DNA of 64,000 nt from Roseburia sp. (GTDB lineage: Bacteria > Bacillota > Clostridia > Lachnospirales > Lachnospiraceae), in assembly GCA_003483745.1 (NCBI GenBank), contig DMYD01000042.1, positions 32,362-96,361 of the forward strand, read 5' to 3'. A model generated the notes under the pieces. The model did no database searches. It was not told the DNA's origin and worked only from the letters and a program-made list of their open reading frames with translations. Shown one piece after another: positions 8,660 through 16,692 of the stretch. Made by a program: the position numbers and the translations under genes. Every line of letters starts with the position of its first letter. Position 1 is the stretch's first letter.

Positions 8660-9907
8660 GTGGAAAAAATGCCGTATTATCTGGGCATTGATCTTGACAA
8701 TGACAATGCAGTGATCAGTTATTTCCAATTGAATATGAAAGAGCCTGAGACGGTCAGTACAGTGGCGGGCAGTGAGGTGTACCAGATTCCTCTGGTGCTT
8801 GCCAAAAAACATGGGATTGGCCAATGGTTTATCGGAGAGGAAGCGAAACGTCTTGCACTTATGCAGGGAGAGGAGGCGGTATCTGGTCTGCTGCATGCAG
8901 CACTTGCAAAACAGGAAGTTTTTGTGGAGGGGGAAGCGTATAAAGCGGAGGAACTGCTGGCACTTTACATAAAAAAGCTGATATATCTGGCGGGAAAACT
9001 GGGGAATCCTGTTACACCGGATTTTTTGGTTATCACGCTTGAACAGCTGTCAAGGGAGGTGACGGAACTCTTTATTCAGGTGGCAAAAAGACTTGGAATA
9101 TCAGAGGGAAAGCTGACTCTTATTGACAGAAGAGAGAGTTTTTATTATTTTGCATTCAGTCAGCAAAAAGAATTATGGCTGCATGATGTGTGCCTGTTTG
9201 ATAATCGGGGAGATAAAGTCTGGTGCAGGAGACTAGAAAGGGATCAAAGAACCCTGCCACAGCTTGTCACGATCAGCGAGGAACAGCGGAATATAGACAG
9301 AGCCAATAAAGATGCCGTTTTTTTTAAAATAGTATCGGAAGTGATGACGGGGCATATTGTTTCCGCAGTATACCTGACAGGCGATGGGTTTGATGGTAAA
9401 TGGATGAAAGAGTCGCTTTCTTTCTTATGTAAAGGGCGCAGGGTTTTTGTGGGAAAAAATCTTTATTCCAAGGGCGCCTGTTATGCGGCGGCAAGAAAGT
9501 GTGTGACGGCAGAAAACAGCGGGCAATTTGTCTATATGGGCGACAATGAAATGAAAGTAAATGTAAGCCTGAAAGTACAGAGACAGGGGAAGACAGAACT
9601 TTTTGCACTGATCAATGCGGGAGACAACTGGTACGAGACTGTTGGAGAATGTGAAGTATTGCTGGATGGATCAAACGAAATTGATTTCTGGCTTCAGCTG
9701 CCAAACAGCAAGGAAGCAAAGATTGAAAAACTTACACTGGCAGATCTTCCCGAAAGACCTCCGCGCACGACGCGTCTTCGCATCAAAGCGCAGCCGGTTT
9801 CAGACATGGAAGTAAAAATCAGGATCAAAGACCTTGGTTTTGGAGAGATATTTAAAAGTTCTGATAAAACGTGGGAATATATGATGTCACTGGAAACAGA
9901 GCAGTAG
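8660..9907 (+). CDS. DUF5716 family protein with actin/Hsp70-like fold
   Basis: A 415-residue protein with a GTG start behind AAGAGGGA. YYLGIDLDNDNAVISYF at the N-terminus resembles the phosphate-1 loop of actin/Hsp70 ATPases. VCLFDNRGDKVWCRRL near residue 180 sits where Hsp70 has its phosphate-2 DLGGGT strand but is degenerate. VYLTGDGFDGKWMKESL with KGACYAA near residues 235-280 resembles the adenosine motif. The C-terminal ~130 residues are beta-rich (TTRLRIKAQPV..MEVKIRIKDLGFGEIF), like a substrate-binding domain. ATP binding is plausible but hydrolysis is doubtful given the altered phosphate-2 loop. Second gene of the cassette. Confidence 0.75.
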   Translation: MEKMPYYLGIDLDNDNAVISYFQLNMKEPETVSTVAGSEVYQIPLVLAKKHGIGQWFIGEEAKRLALMQGEEAVSGLLHAALAKQEVFVEGEAYKAEELLALYIKKLIYLAGKLGNPVTPDFLVITLEQLSREVTELFIQVAKRLGISEGKLTLIDRRESFYYFAFSQQKELWLHDVCLFDNRGDKVWCRRLERDQRTLPQLVTISEEQRNIDRANKDAVFFKIVSEVMTGHIVSAVYLTGDGFDGKWMKESLSFLCKGRRVFVGKNLYSKGACYAAARKCVTAENSGQFVYMGDNEMKVNVSLKVQRQGKTELFALINAGDNWYETVGECEVLLDGSNEIDFWLQLPNSKEAKIEKLTLADLPERPPRTTRLRIKAQPVSDMEVKIRIKDLGFGEIFKSSDKTWEYMMSLETEQ

Positions 9908-9931
9908 GCGAAAGAAAGGCAGGAGAGACGA

Positions 9932-10741
9932 ATGGGCGAATTGATCATATGCAACCAGCAGTTAGCAGCGATGCCCTATTATATCGATAATGTGTCATTA
10001 AATGTTTATTCGCTGGACGAACTATGTTATTATATCAAAAATAATACCTGTCTTTTGGATGCAGATTTTATGGATGATGAATTGTGTGACTGGGTGGAAA
10101 ACGAGCTGCATATGCCAGAAACGGCACATAATCTTAGAAATATCAAGGCTGGTGGAGGGGTTTTATCGGAATTTACCGGCTGCCTAATGTCTGCATGCGG
10201 TTATTGTACACCGGAGGAACAAAAGCAGATCAGGAACACACTTCAGGAAATGGAACACAAGTCAGCATTTGAATGCGGGAAAATCAAAGCTGACCGTTAT
10301 CTTGAAAATCAAAAATATATCAACAGTATCGTGGAGTACAGAAAACTGCTGCAGTCGAAAGAAAATGAAATGCCGCAGATGATCGGTGCGGTATGGCACA
10401 ATCTAGGTACTGCATATGCAAGGCTGTTTTTGTTTGAGCAGGCAGCGGACTGTTATGCAAGAGCATACGAAAAAAATGGTAATAGGGAGTCGTTGAAAGA
10501 GTGCCTGATGGCATACCGATGTAATTACGATGATCGTGCATTTGAACGCAGAGCGGAATATTTTAAAGTTACAGCGGAGGAAACAAAAAAGATTGCGGAT
10601 GAATTGAGCAGCTGCAGTAGAAGTGATGCAATATGTCAGTTTGAGGCAAAGCTTGATGAGTGGGATCCCGGAAATGAAAACTTGTGGGAGATACAGCTTG
10701 AGGAATGGAAAAAACAGTACAGGAAGGATTGTATGGTATAA
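9932..10741 (+). CDS. TPR-like protein of the DUF5717/DUF5716 cassette
   Basis: A 269-residue cytoplasmic protein that I cannot place in a named family. The N-terminal half (YYIDNVSLNVYSLDELCYYI, several Cys) is followed near residues 125-190 by helices of TPR character: AVWHNLGTAYARLFLFEQAA and DCYARAYEKNGNRESLKECL. The C-terminus is charged and helical (LEEWKKQYRKD). It follows DUF5716 by 24 bases with an AGGAGA ribosome site and abuts the next gene, so it belongs to the same operon. An adaptor role is inferred from the TPR-like segment only. Confidence 0.7.
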   Translation: MGELIICNQQLAAMPYYIDNVSLNVYSLDELCYYIKNNTCLLDADFMDDELCDWVENELHMPETAHNLRNIKAGGGVLSEFTGCLMSACGYCTPEEQKQIRNTLQEMEHKSAFECGKIKADRYLENQKYINSIVEYRKLLQSKENEMPQMIGAVWHNLGTAYARLFLFEQAADCYARAYEKNGNRESLKECLMAYRCNYDDRAFERRAEYFKVTAEETKKIADELSSCSRSDAICQFEAKLDEWDPGNENLWEIQLEEWKKQYRKDCMV

Positions 10742-11908
10742 ATGAAATTTTTTGACAGATGGAAAAAACGCAGTTTTGAAGAGAAAATGGATGATCTGAA
10801 CCAGACTGTGCTGACGGAAAACAACATAAAAGATCCAAAACAGGTGGAACAGTATGCTGTGGAACGGTTAGAGCAGATGATTGATATCACAAAGGAAATT
10901 GAGGAAGAAAAGTCAGAGTACCGCACGGTCACATCTTATCTGAATGATGTTCAGAAATTAGAAGATCTTCCAGATCCTGAAAAGAAAAAAATTGCAGATG
11001 TGGCACAAAATGTTGTGCAGTTAAACAGTGCAAGAAACGTGTTCCTGAATTCCGAAAAAAAACTGACAGATGCGCAGTTTGCACAGCTTGAACAGGAAGA
11101 AAAAACCATGCCGGAAGCGATCAAACGTCTCAGCTCAAATGAACTCTATCAGGATACGATAAAAAAAGATATGAAGTACCTTGAACGGGAAAAATCAAGA
11201 TGGCTTTTACACCGCGAATATCTGATGCACCAGCAGAAGAGTTTAAAGAATTTATTATATATCATTCTTGCGATTGTGGCTGCAGTGGCAGTTACACTTA
11301 TCACGTTACAGATCGGATTTAAGGTAGATACTTATTATGCCTGGATGATACTTATTTTTGCAACTGCAGTGGCAGTGTGTGCGGATTATTTAAAAATGCT
11401 GCACAATGATTCGGAGATAAAACTGGCGGAACGGAGCGCAAACAAGGCGATTCTTTTACTTAATAAGGTAAAATTTAAATACGTCAATATTACGAATGCA
11501 ATTGATTATGCCTGTGAAAAGTATCATGTAAGAAGAGCCTCAGAATTGAATCAGCTGTGGCAGTATTATATGGATGCAGTGCGGGAACGTGAAAAATATC
11601 AGCGCACGAATGAAGATCTTGAATATTTTAATGGCAGACTGGTACGGGCATTGAATCAGTATCAGTTATATGATACACAGGTCTGGATCACGCAGGCAGC
11701 GGCATTGATCGATCCAAAAGAAATGGTTGAAGTCAAGCACGGACTGATCCTGCGCAGACAGAAATTAAGAGACAGGATTGAATATAATGTTGAAGAAATG
11801 AAAAAACAAAGGGAAGAAGCATTAAAACTTTCATCAAAGGCTGGAAGTATGAAACCGCAGATTGATGAGGTCATCAATGCAATTGACCGGTTGATGGAGA
11901 CTATGTAG
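10742..11908 (+). CDS. Coiled-coil membrane protein of the DUF5717/DUF5716 cassette
   Basis: A 388-residue protein with a highly charged, coiled-coil-prone N-terminal region (EIEEEKSEYRTV, LEQEEKTMPEA). Two adjacent membrane helices follow near residues 170-190 (LYIILAIVAAVAVTLITL) and 197-215 (YYAWMILIFATAVAVCADYL). A second coiled-coil region runs to the C-terminus (LEMKKQREEALKLS-type heptads). Both ends should be cytoplasmic, giving a hairpin anchor. The ATG directly follows the stop of the TPR gene; AGGAAGG about 14 bases upstream is a distant SD. It is probably the membrane anchor of the cassette's complex, which is inference. Family not recognised. Confidence 0.75.
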   Translation: MKFFDRWKKRSFEEKMDDLNQTVLTENNIKDPKQVEQYAVERLEQMIDITKEIEEEKSEYRTVTSYLNDVQKLEDLPDPEKKKIADVAQNVVQLNSARNVFLNSEKKLTDAQFAQLEQEEKTMPEAIKRLSSNELYQDTIKKDMKYLEREKSRWLLHREYLMHQQKSLKNLLYIILAIVAAVAVTLITLQIGFKVDTYYAWMILIFATAVAVCADYLKMLHNDSEIKLAERSANKAILLLNKVKFKYVNITNAIDYACEKYHVRRASELNQLWQYYMDAVREREKYQRTNEDLEYFNGRLVRALNQYQLYDTQVWITQAAALIDPKEMVEVKHGLILRRQKLRDRIEYNVEEMKKQREEALKLSSKAGSMKPQIDEVINAIDRLMETM

Positions 11909-11977
11909 ATCTTTATTCATGGCGGCAGGACTGTCTGTAAAATGTGTGATCTGTATTTTACAAAGGATTTAAGTATG

Positions 11978-12024
11978 AAATACTGCGTGCAACAAGCAAA
12001 AAATGGCGGTTGCACGCAGTATTT
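11978..12024. terminator. Perfect 16-bp inverted repeat between convergent operons
   Basis: AAATACTGCGTGCAAC (11978-11993) and its exact complement (12009-12024), with a 15-base A-rich loop. It lies between the stop of the cassette (11908) and the stop of cotJC (12050, minus strand). Neither side has a clean T-run, but the A/T ends of the stem could serve both directions. Most likely a shared bidirectional terminator. Confidence 0.6.
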
Positions 12025-12049
12025 GTTTGGTCAGCTATTTATGAATGAA

Positions 12050-12661
12050 CTATTGTTTGCCGCACCCCGGATCAAATTCCGGATTGCACATATAAAAGTT
12101 TTTGCTGTCGAGTTCTTCCTGAACCAGACGGAGTCCTTCACCGAAACGCTGGAAATGAACGATTTCACGCTGACGCAGGAAACGGATCGGTTCACAGACT
12201 TCCGGATCTTTTACCAGACGTAAGATGTTATCATAGGTAGTGCGTGCTTTCTGTTCTGCAGCCATATCTTCAAACAGATCAGTGATCGCATCGCCTTTAC
12301 TCTGGAATTCACAGGCATTAAACGGAATACCACCGGCTGCCTGCGGCCAGATCCCGGCCGTGTGATCGACATAGTAAGGAGCGAAACCGGCGGACTCAAG
12401 TTCTTCGGCACTTAAGCCTTTGGTAAGCTGGCGGACGATGGCGGCGATCATTTCGAGGTGCGCTAATTCTTCCGTCCCAATATCCGTTAACAACCCCACT
12501 ACCTTATTATACGGCATACTATATCTTTGTGACAGATAACGGAACGATGCGGCAGCCTCCCCGTCTGGTCCTCCATACTGGCTGATGATGATTTGAGCAA
12601 TTTTTGCATTTGGTCTGGTAATGTTGACGGGAAACTGTAAACGTTTTTCATAATTCCACAT
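12050..12661 (-). CDS. cotJC: Spore coat-associated manganese catalase-family protein CotJC
   Basis: A 203-residue CotJC. The N-terminus (MWNYEKRLQFPVNITRPN) and the ferritin-like helices with metal ligands (GTEELAHLEM, EDMAAEQKARTTY, REIVHFQRFGE) are characteristic of the manganese-catalase family. The protein is shorter than true Mn catalases, as is usual for CotJC. In Bacillus it is deposited in the inner spore coat with CotJA and may remove H2O2. The ATG overlaps the cotJB stop (TAATG) behind GGAGGT. Confidence 0.95.
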   Translation of the reverse strand: MWNYEKRLQFPVNITRPNAKIAQIIISQYGGPDGEAAASFRYLSQRYSMPYNKVVGLLTDIGTEELAHLEMIAAIVRQLTKGLSAEELESAGFAPYYVDHTAGIWPQAAGGIPFNACEFQSKGDAITDLFEDMAAEQKARTTYDNILRLVKDPEVCEPIRFLRQREIVHFQRFGEGLRLVQEELDSKNFYMCNPEFDPGCGKQ

Positions 12662-12927
12662 TAACAGTCACCTCCTTCCCATGGCCATGGATCCGATGCC
12701 CAGCGCCAGTAATTATCAGGATTTGCGGTATCGATGGTAAGTGGAGTATAATTTTGTGCATACGCGCGCAGCGCAGTACGTCTTAAGTCAGCATAATGAT
12801 TGAAAAATTTTAAAGCATCTTCATCATCTGGATGCGTGTCAAGATATTCTGTAATTTCTACGACAGCAAAGCTGACCATGTCGATCCAGTGAAGAAGCTG
12901 TGATTGATTCATCTGACTGATCATCAT
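12661..12927 (-). CDS. cotJB: Spore coat protein CotJB
   Basis: An 88-residue CotJB with the family pattern LLHWIDMVSFAVVEITEYLDTHPDDEDAL and a C-terminal W-rich tail (NYWRWASDPWPWEGGDC). The start at 12927 is chosen because GGAGGT then sits eight bases upstream; an ATG at 12933 would be only two bases from it. It overlaps the cotJA stop by four bases, so translation is probably coupled. It works with CotJA and CotJC in coat assembly; the exact role is unknown. Confidence 0.93.
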   Translation of the reverse strand: MMISQMNQSQLLHWIDMVSFAVVEITEYLDTHPDDEDALKFFNHYADLRRTALRAYAQNYTPLTIDTANPDNYWRWASDPWPWEGGDC

Positions 12928-13217
12928 CGGCATCTACCTCCTTTTGCAGCTAAAAATGGTTTATCCAGTTCTGGAAAAATAGTCCCGGCACTGAGTGAAC
13001 GATCCGGTTCATAAACAGTAGAAAAATGCTGCCAGGGGACGTATGCCATGGCGAGTACATAATCAGAAATGGTTCTTATATTTTCTGAACAGGAAACAGA
13101 ATCTGCACAGGGCGCAGATTCTGTGCAAAAGTCCAGACCTGCACGGTGTGCAGGATGTGAAACAGATAAACGGTCGCAGGAACGATTGCTGTTCCCGGAT
13201 ATAGGATAAGGTCTCAT
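12924..13217 (-). CDS. cotJA: Spore coat-associated protein CotJA
   Basis: A 97-residue protein. The C-terminal half carries the CotJA signature (LAMAYVPWQHFSTVYEP.., GTIFPELDKPF). The N-terminal half is a Cys- and Ser-rich extension with four or more Cys (SCDRL, DFCTESAPCADSVSC) that could cross-link or bind metal. The start is the ATG behind AAAGGA. It is the first gene of the cotJABC cluster and divergent from the solute-binding protein gene. I could not identify a convincing sigma-E promoter upstream. Confidence 0.88.
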   Translation of the reverse strand: MRPYPISGNSNRSCDRLSVSHPAHRAGLDFCTESAPCADSVSCSENIRTISDYVLAMAYVPWQHFSTVYEPDRSLSAGTIFPELDKPFLAAKGGRCR

Positions 13218-13306
13218 AATAAGTTTTTCCTTTCAATATCAGGTTTACAGTAAGATATGTAAAAATGATGATTTTGGTTCATTTAACAGACTTCATATAA
13301 AAAAGT

Positions 13307-13333
13307 TAAAAATGCGTATTATCAAATCGAAAA
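13307..13333 (+). promoter_or_regulatory. Possible sigma-28 promoter of the binding protein/chemoreceptor pair
   Basis: TAAA (13307-13310), 15 bases, ATCGAAAA (13326-13333). This has the spacing and the central CGA of the SigD/FliA consensus (TAAA-N15-GCCGATAT) but an imperfect -10. The surrounding 13218-13433 intergenic region is very AT-rich and contains other, weaker -10-like strings. Confidence 0.35.
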
Positions 13334-13433
13334 AGAGTGAAAAAAATCTAAAAAATGTTGAAAAATATCAAAATAAGTATAAAATAAAAGATATTGGTAT
13401 TAAAACAGCAGAGTACAGAGAAGGGGAATTAGA

Positions 13434-14750
13434 ATGAAAAAAAGATTCGTTGCAGGAATGCTGTTTATGACGGTCTTGTGTATGGCGTTCGGAGGCTGTG
13501 GAAGTACAGCGGATAAAGAAAATGAAAAGAATGACGGTGCTGCGGAGTCAGTAATGCCGGGAGCGGAAGCATCTACGGAAATGGCTGCGGGAGATACCGA
13601 TACAGATAATGGTGTAGTACAGCTGAAAGTCTGGTCAGAGGAAGATAATTTTGATATGTTAAACCAGATGATAGACAGTTTTAAACAGAAATATGCCGGG
13701 GAGGCAAAGTTTGAGATAACATTGGAGCAGAATGCAGATTCTGATACAAAGGATGTCTTATTAGGAGATATTCATAATGGTGCAGATGTTTTCTCGTTTG
13801 CGGATGACCAGCTTTCTGCAATGGTTGCAGCAGGTGCGTTATATCCGGTGCCAAATGCAGATGAGGTAAAGAATGCAAATTTAGAGGAGGCAGTTTCTGC
13901 TGCATCTATTAATGATACATTGTATGCTTATCCGATGACGGCAGATAATGGATATTTCCTTTATTATGATAAAAATGTTCTTTCTGATACAGATGTTCAG
14001 ACGATGGATGGAATATTAGCAGCGCTGGATGCTGCCGGTAAATCGTTTTCCATGGAGTTAAATTCTGGATGGTATCTGTATTCGTTTTTTGGAAACACAG
14101 GTTTAGAGTTTGGTATCAATGATGATGGTGTGACAAACTATTGTAACTGGAATTCAACGGATGGAGCGATTAAGGGAATTGATGTAGCACAGTCTATTTT
14201 AAATATTACAACCAACCCGGCATTTATCAGTCAGCCGGATGGCGATTTTGTTACTGGAGTACAGAATGGTACGATCGGTGCCGGAATCAGTGGTGTATGG
14301 AATGCTGTTTCCATTAAAGAGGCTTGGGGAGACGGCTATGGTGCAGTAAAGCTTCCGACCTATACAGTAGCAGGACAGCAGATACAGATGTCATCCTTTA
14401 CCGGATATAAAATGATGGGTGTGAATACGTATTCAAAATATCCGGAATGGGCTGCAAAATTAGCAGACTGGCTTACAAACGAGGAAAACCAGACCATTCG
14501 TTTTGAAGAGAGAAATCAGGGACCGTCTAATACCAATGCGGCAGCGTCGGATGCTGTAAAACAGGTACCGGCAATCCAGGCTGTTATTGCACAGTCTGAG
14601 TTTGGTAAACTGCAGCGTGTTGGAAACAGCTACTGGGATGCATGTTCTGCGTTTGGTGATACGATGGCAGCTGGTAATCCATCCGGACAGGATCTGCAGG
14701 AAATTATGGATACGCTGGTTGACGGAATAACAGCATCCACAGCAAAATAA
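13434..14750 (+). CDS. Extracellular solute-binding lipoprotein (sugar-type, family 1)
   Basis: A 438-residue lipoprotein. The signal peptide MKKRFVAGMLFMTVLCMAF ends in the lipobox FGGC, so the mature protein is anchored by Cys23 to the outer face of the membrane. LKVWSEEDNFDMLNQMIDSF, a DVFSFADDQLSAM loop and the C-terminal LADWLTNEENQTIRFEERNQ are typical of carbohydrate-binding proteins of ABC importers (maltose/MalE-like clan). No permease or ATPase gene is adjacent; instead the next gene, 23 bases downstream, is a chemoreceptor. This suggests the protein presents a sugar to that receptor. The ligand is unknown. Start: ATG behind AGAAGGGG. Confidence 0.88.
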   Translation: MKKRFVAGMLFMTVLCMAFGGCGSTADKENEKNDGAAESVMPGAEASTEMAAGDTDTDNGVVQLKVWSEEDNFDMLNQMIDSFKQKYAGEAKFEITLEQNADSDTKDVLLGDIHNGADVFSFADDQLSAMVAAGALYPVPNADEVKNANLEEAVSAASINDTLYAYPMTADNGYFLYYDKNVLSDTDVQTMDGILAALDAAGKSFSMELNSGWYLYSFFGNTGLEFGINDDGVTNYCNWNSTDGAIKGIDVAQSILNITTNPAFISQPDGDFVTGVQNGTIGAGISGVWNAVSIKEAWGDGYGAVKLPTYTVAGQQIQMSSFTGYKMMGVNTYSKYPEWAAKLADWLTNEENQTIRFEERNQGPSNTNAAASDAVKQVPAIQAVIAQSEFGKLQRVGNSYWDACSAFGDTMAAGNPSGQDLQEIMDTLVDGITASTAK

Positions 14751-14773
14751 AGAACAGGAGGGCAGATCACATT

Positions 14774-16507
14774 ATGAAAAAACAGGGACGTTTCAGTACA
14801 AAAATGATCATATTGATTCCGGTGTTTGTTCTTGGAATTGTTTCTATTATATCAAGTATTCTGGCAGTAAGAAATATTCGTAAGGTTAACGCGAATGCGA
14901 CACAGATTGCAAATGGTTATATGGTCTGTATCGCGGATTTGGGATCAATTCAGACAGAAACAGAAAAGATTCATCGGCTTGGATTGTCACACATTGTGGC
15001 AACAGATCTTGATTCGATGATCTCTCTTGTAGATGTCATCCGTTCAGAACAGACGGTACTTGACGGTTATCTGTCAGATTTTGAGCAGTTCATAGATGAT
15101 TCGGATCGTGAAAATTACGAGGCAATATTGTCAAATTATGAAGGTTTGAAATATGAAAATGCAAATCTTATGGCATACAGCGCAAATGGAAACAAAGAGG
15201 CTGCGTATGCTTTGGCAAACGGTGCAATTTCAGAGTATGCAGACAAGATAGATCAGAATATTACAGCAATCCAGGAAGTGGTAAATAATAATGCAGATAC
15301 GGCAAAGCAGCAATTGACCAAGGTATATAAGTATTCGTTGACGGTCAGCTTCGTTACAATTGCTGTCAGCATGGCATCTTTATTGTTTGCAGTATTTTCT
15401 GTACTGAAGATGGTAATTGTACCACTTTCCAAAACGAAGAATGAGATCAATGAGATTATTGATGACATAGACAGAAGAGAAGGAGACCTGACCAGACGAG
15501 TAACCATTATGGAGAATCAGGAAGTGGCAGCAGTCGGCAGTGGCATTAACCTTTTCATGGGAAAATTACAGGATATTTTTAAAACGATCATTCATAATTC
15601 AAAACGTATGGAAACGGTAGTCAATGAAGTCCGTGAAAGTGTTATGACATCAAACAGCAGTGTGTCTGATCTGTCTGCATTAACGGAGGAACTTTCAGCT
15701 ACCATGCAGGAGATGTCAGATAATGCCTCTTTGATCAATTCCAATACGGAATCTGTTGCGGGAGAGGTAAATCAGATTGCGGAGCGTACAACTGAGATTA
15801 ATAATTATACGAAAGAAATGAAAGGTCATGCGGATTCCATGGAATCTGCTGCGCGTTCTAATATGGAATCTACCGGCACGAAAGTCAATGAGATTCTTGA
15901 GGTATTAAACAGGGCGATTGAGGACAGTAACAGTGTAAATCAAGTAAATAGCCTGACGGATGATATTTTGAATATTGCAAGCCAGACTAACCTGCTTGCA
16001 TTAAATGCATCTATTGAAGCAGCCAGAGCAGGGGATGCAGGACGTGGCTTTGCAGTTGTTGCAACAGAGATCAGTCAGCTTGCAGCTGCCAGCCAGGAGG
16101 CTGCAAACCGTATCCAGCAGATCAATAGTGTTGTAACTCAGGCAGTGCATAATTTAGCGGACAATGCAAATGGACTGGTACAATATATGAATGAGTCGAT
16201 TCTTCCAGAGTTTGAAGAATTCGTAACGGCCGGAAGTGAGTATAAAAATAAGGCGACCTACATAGAGAGTGTCATGAACGAGTTTGAATCAAAGACAGAT
16301 TCGTTGAAGAATACAATGGTTGAAATACAAAAGTCCATCAATACGATCGCACATGCCATCGAGGAGGGCGCAAAGGGAGTCAGCAATGCAGCAGACAGCA
16401 CGCAGGTGCTGGTTACGGATATGGAAAATATCTCGAACCGTATGGATGAGAACTTTGAGATTGCAACCGATTTGAAGAAAGAAACTGCAATATTTAAAAA
16501 AATATAA
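14774..16507 (+). CDS. Methyl-accepting chemotaxis protein
   Basis: A 577-residue chemoreceptor. TM1 is near residues 11-31; an extracellular helical sensor of about 155 residues (four-helix-bundle type) follows; TM2 is near 190-212. A HAMP domain (VPLSKTKNEINEIIDDIDRR) leads to the cytoplasmic signalling domain with the conserved hairpin tip IASQTNLLALNASIEAARAG. It should feed CheA/CheW, both encoded later in the window. Its direct link to the upstream sugar-binding lipoprotein suggests indirect ligand sensing, as known for Tar with maltose-binding protein in E. coli. A strong terminator follows. Confidence 0.95.
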   Translation: MKKQGRFSTKMIILIPVFVLGIVSIISSILAVRNIRKVNANATQIANGYMVCIADLGSIQTETEKIHRLGLSHIVATDLDSMISLVDVIRSEQTVLDGYLSDFEQFIDDSDRENYEAILSNYEGLKYENANLMAYSANGNKEAAYALANGAISEYADKIDQNITAIQEVVNNNADTAKQQLTKVYKYSLTVSFVTIAVSMASLLFAVFSVLKMVIVPLSKTKNEINEIIDDIDRREGDLTRRVTIMENQEVAAVGSGINLFMGKLQDIFKTIIHNSKRMETVVNEVRESVMTSNSSVSDLSALTEELSATMQEMSDNASLINSNTESVAGEVNQIAERTTEINNYTKEMKGHADSMESAARSNMESTGTKVNEILEVLNRAIEDSNSVNQVNSLTDDILNIASQTNLLALNASIEAARAGDAGRGFAVVATEISQLAAASQEAANRIQQINSVVTQAVHNLADNANGLVQYMNESILPEFEEFVTAGSEYKNKATYIESVMNEFESKTDSLKNTMVEIQKSINTIAHAIEEGAKGVSNAADSTQVLVTDMENISNRMDENFEIATDLKKETAIFKKI

Positions 16508-16548
16508 TGTTGGCAAGATATCTTAAATGAAAGAATAGCTGCGCAGCG

Positions 16549-16581
16549 CAGGGACAGGAGAAAAATCCTGTCTCTGTTTTT
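16549..16581 (+). terminator. Terminator after the chemoreceptor gene
   Basis: CAGGGACAGGA (16549-16559) pairs with TCCTGTCTCTG (16566-16576) with one G-U wobble, followed by five Ts. Confidence 0.9.
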
Positions 16582-16592
16582 GCTTTGTAAGC

Positions 16593-16621
16593 TTGTCAGC
16601 CGGAAGAAATTGTTATATAAT
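16593..16621 (+). promoter_or_regulatory. Sigma-A promoter of gltX
   Basis: TTGTCA (16593-16598), 17 bases, TATAAT (16616-16621). It leaves a leader of about 65 bases before gltX, with no obvious T-box or riboswitch. Confidence 0.75.
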
Positions 16622-16692
16622 GACGTGTACGGCGTTTGAAAATCTTTTCCAAATTATAAAACGGAAAGTAAAAATACAGGAGGAAACAAACA

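Noticed and set aside
11942..12223. Open frame of 93 codons on the plus strand
   Set aside because: It crosses the 16-bp inverted repeat and lies antisense to cotJC, whose frame is well supported.
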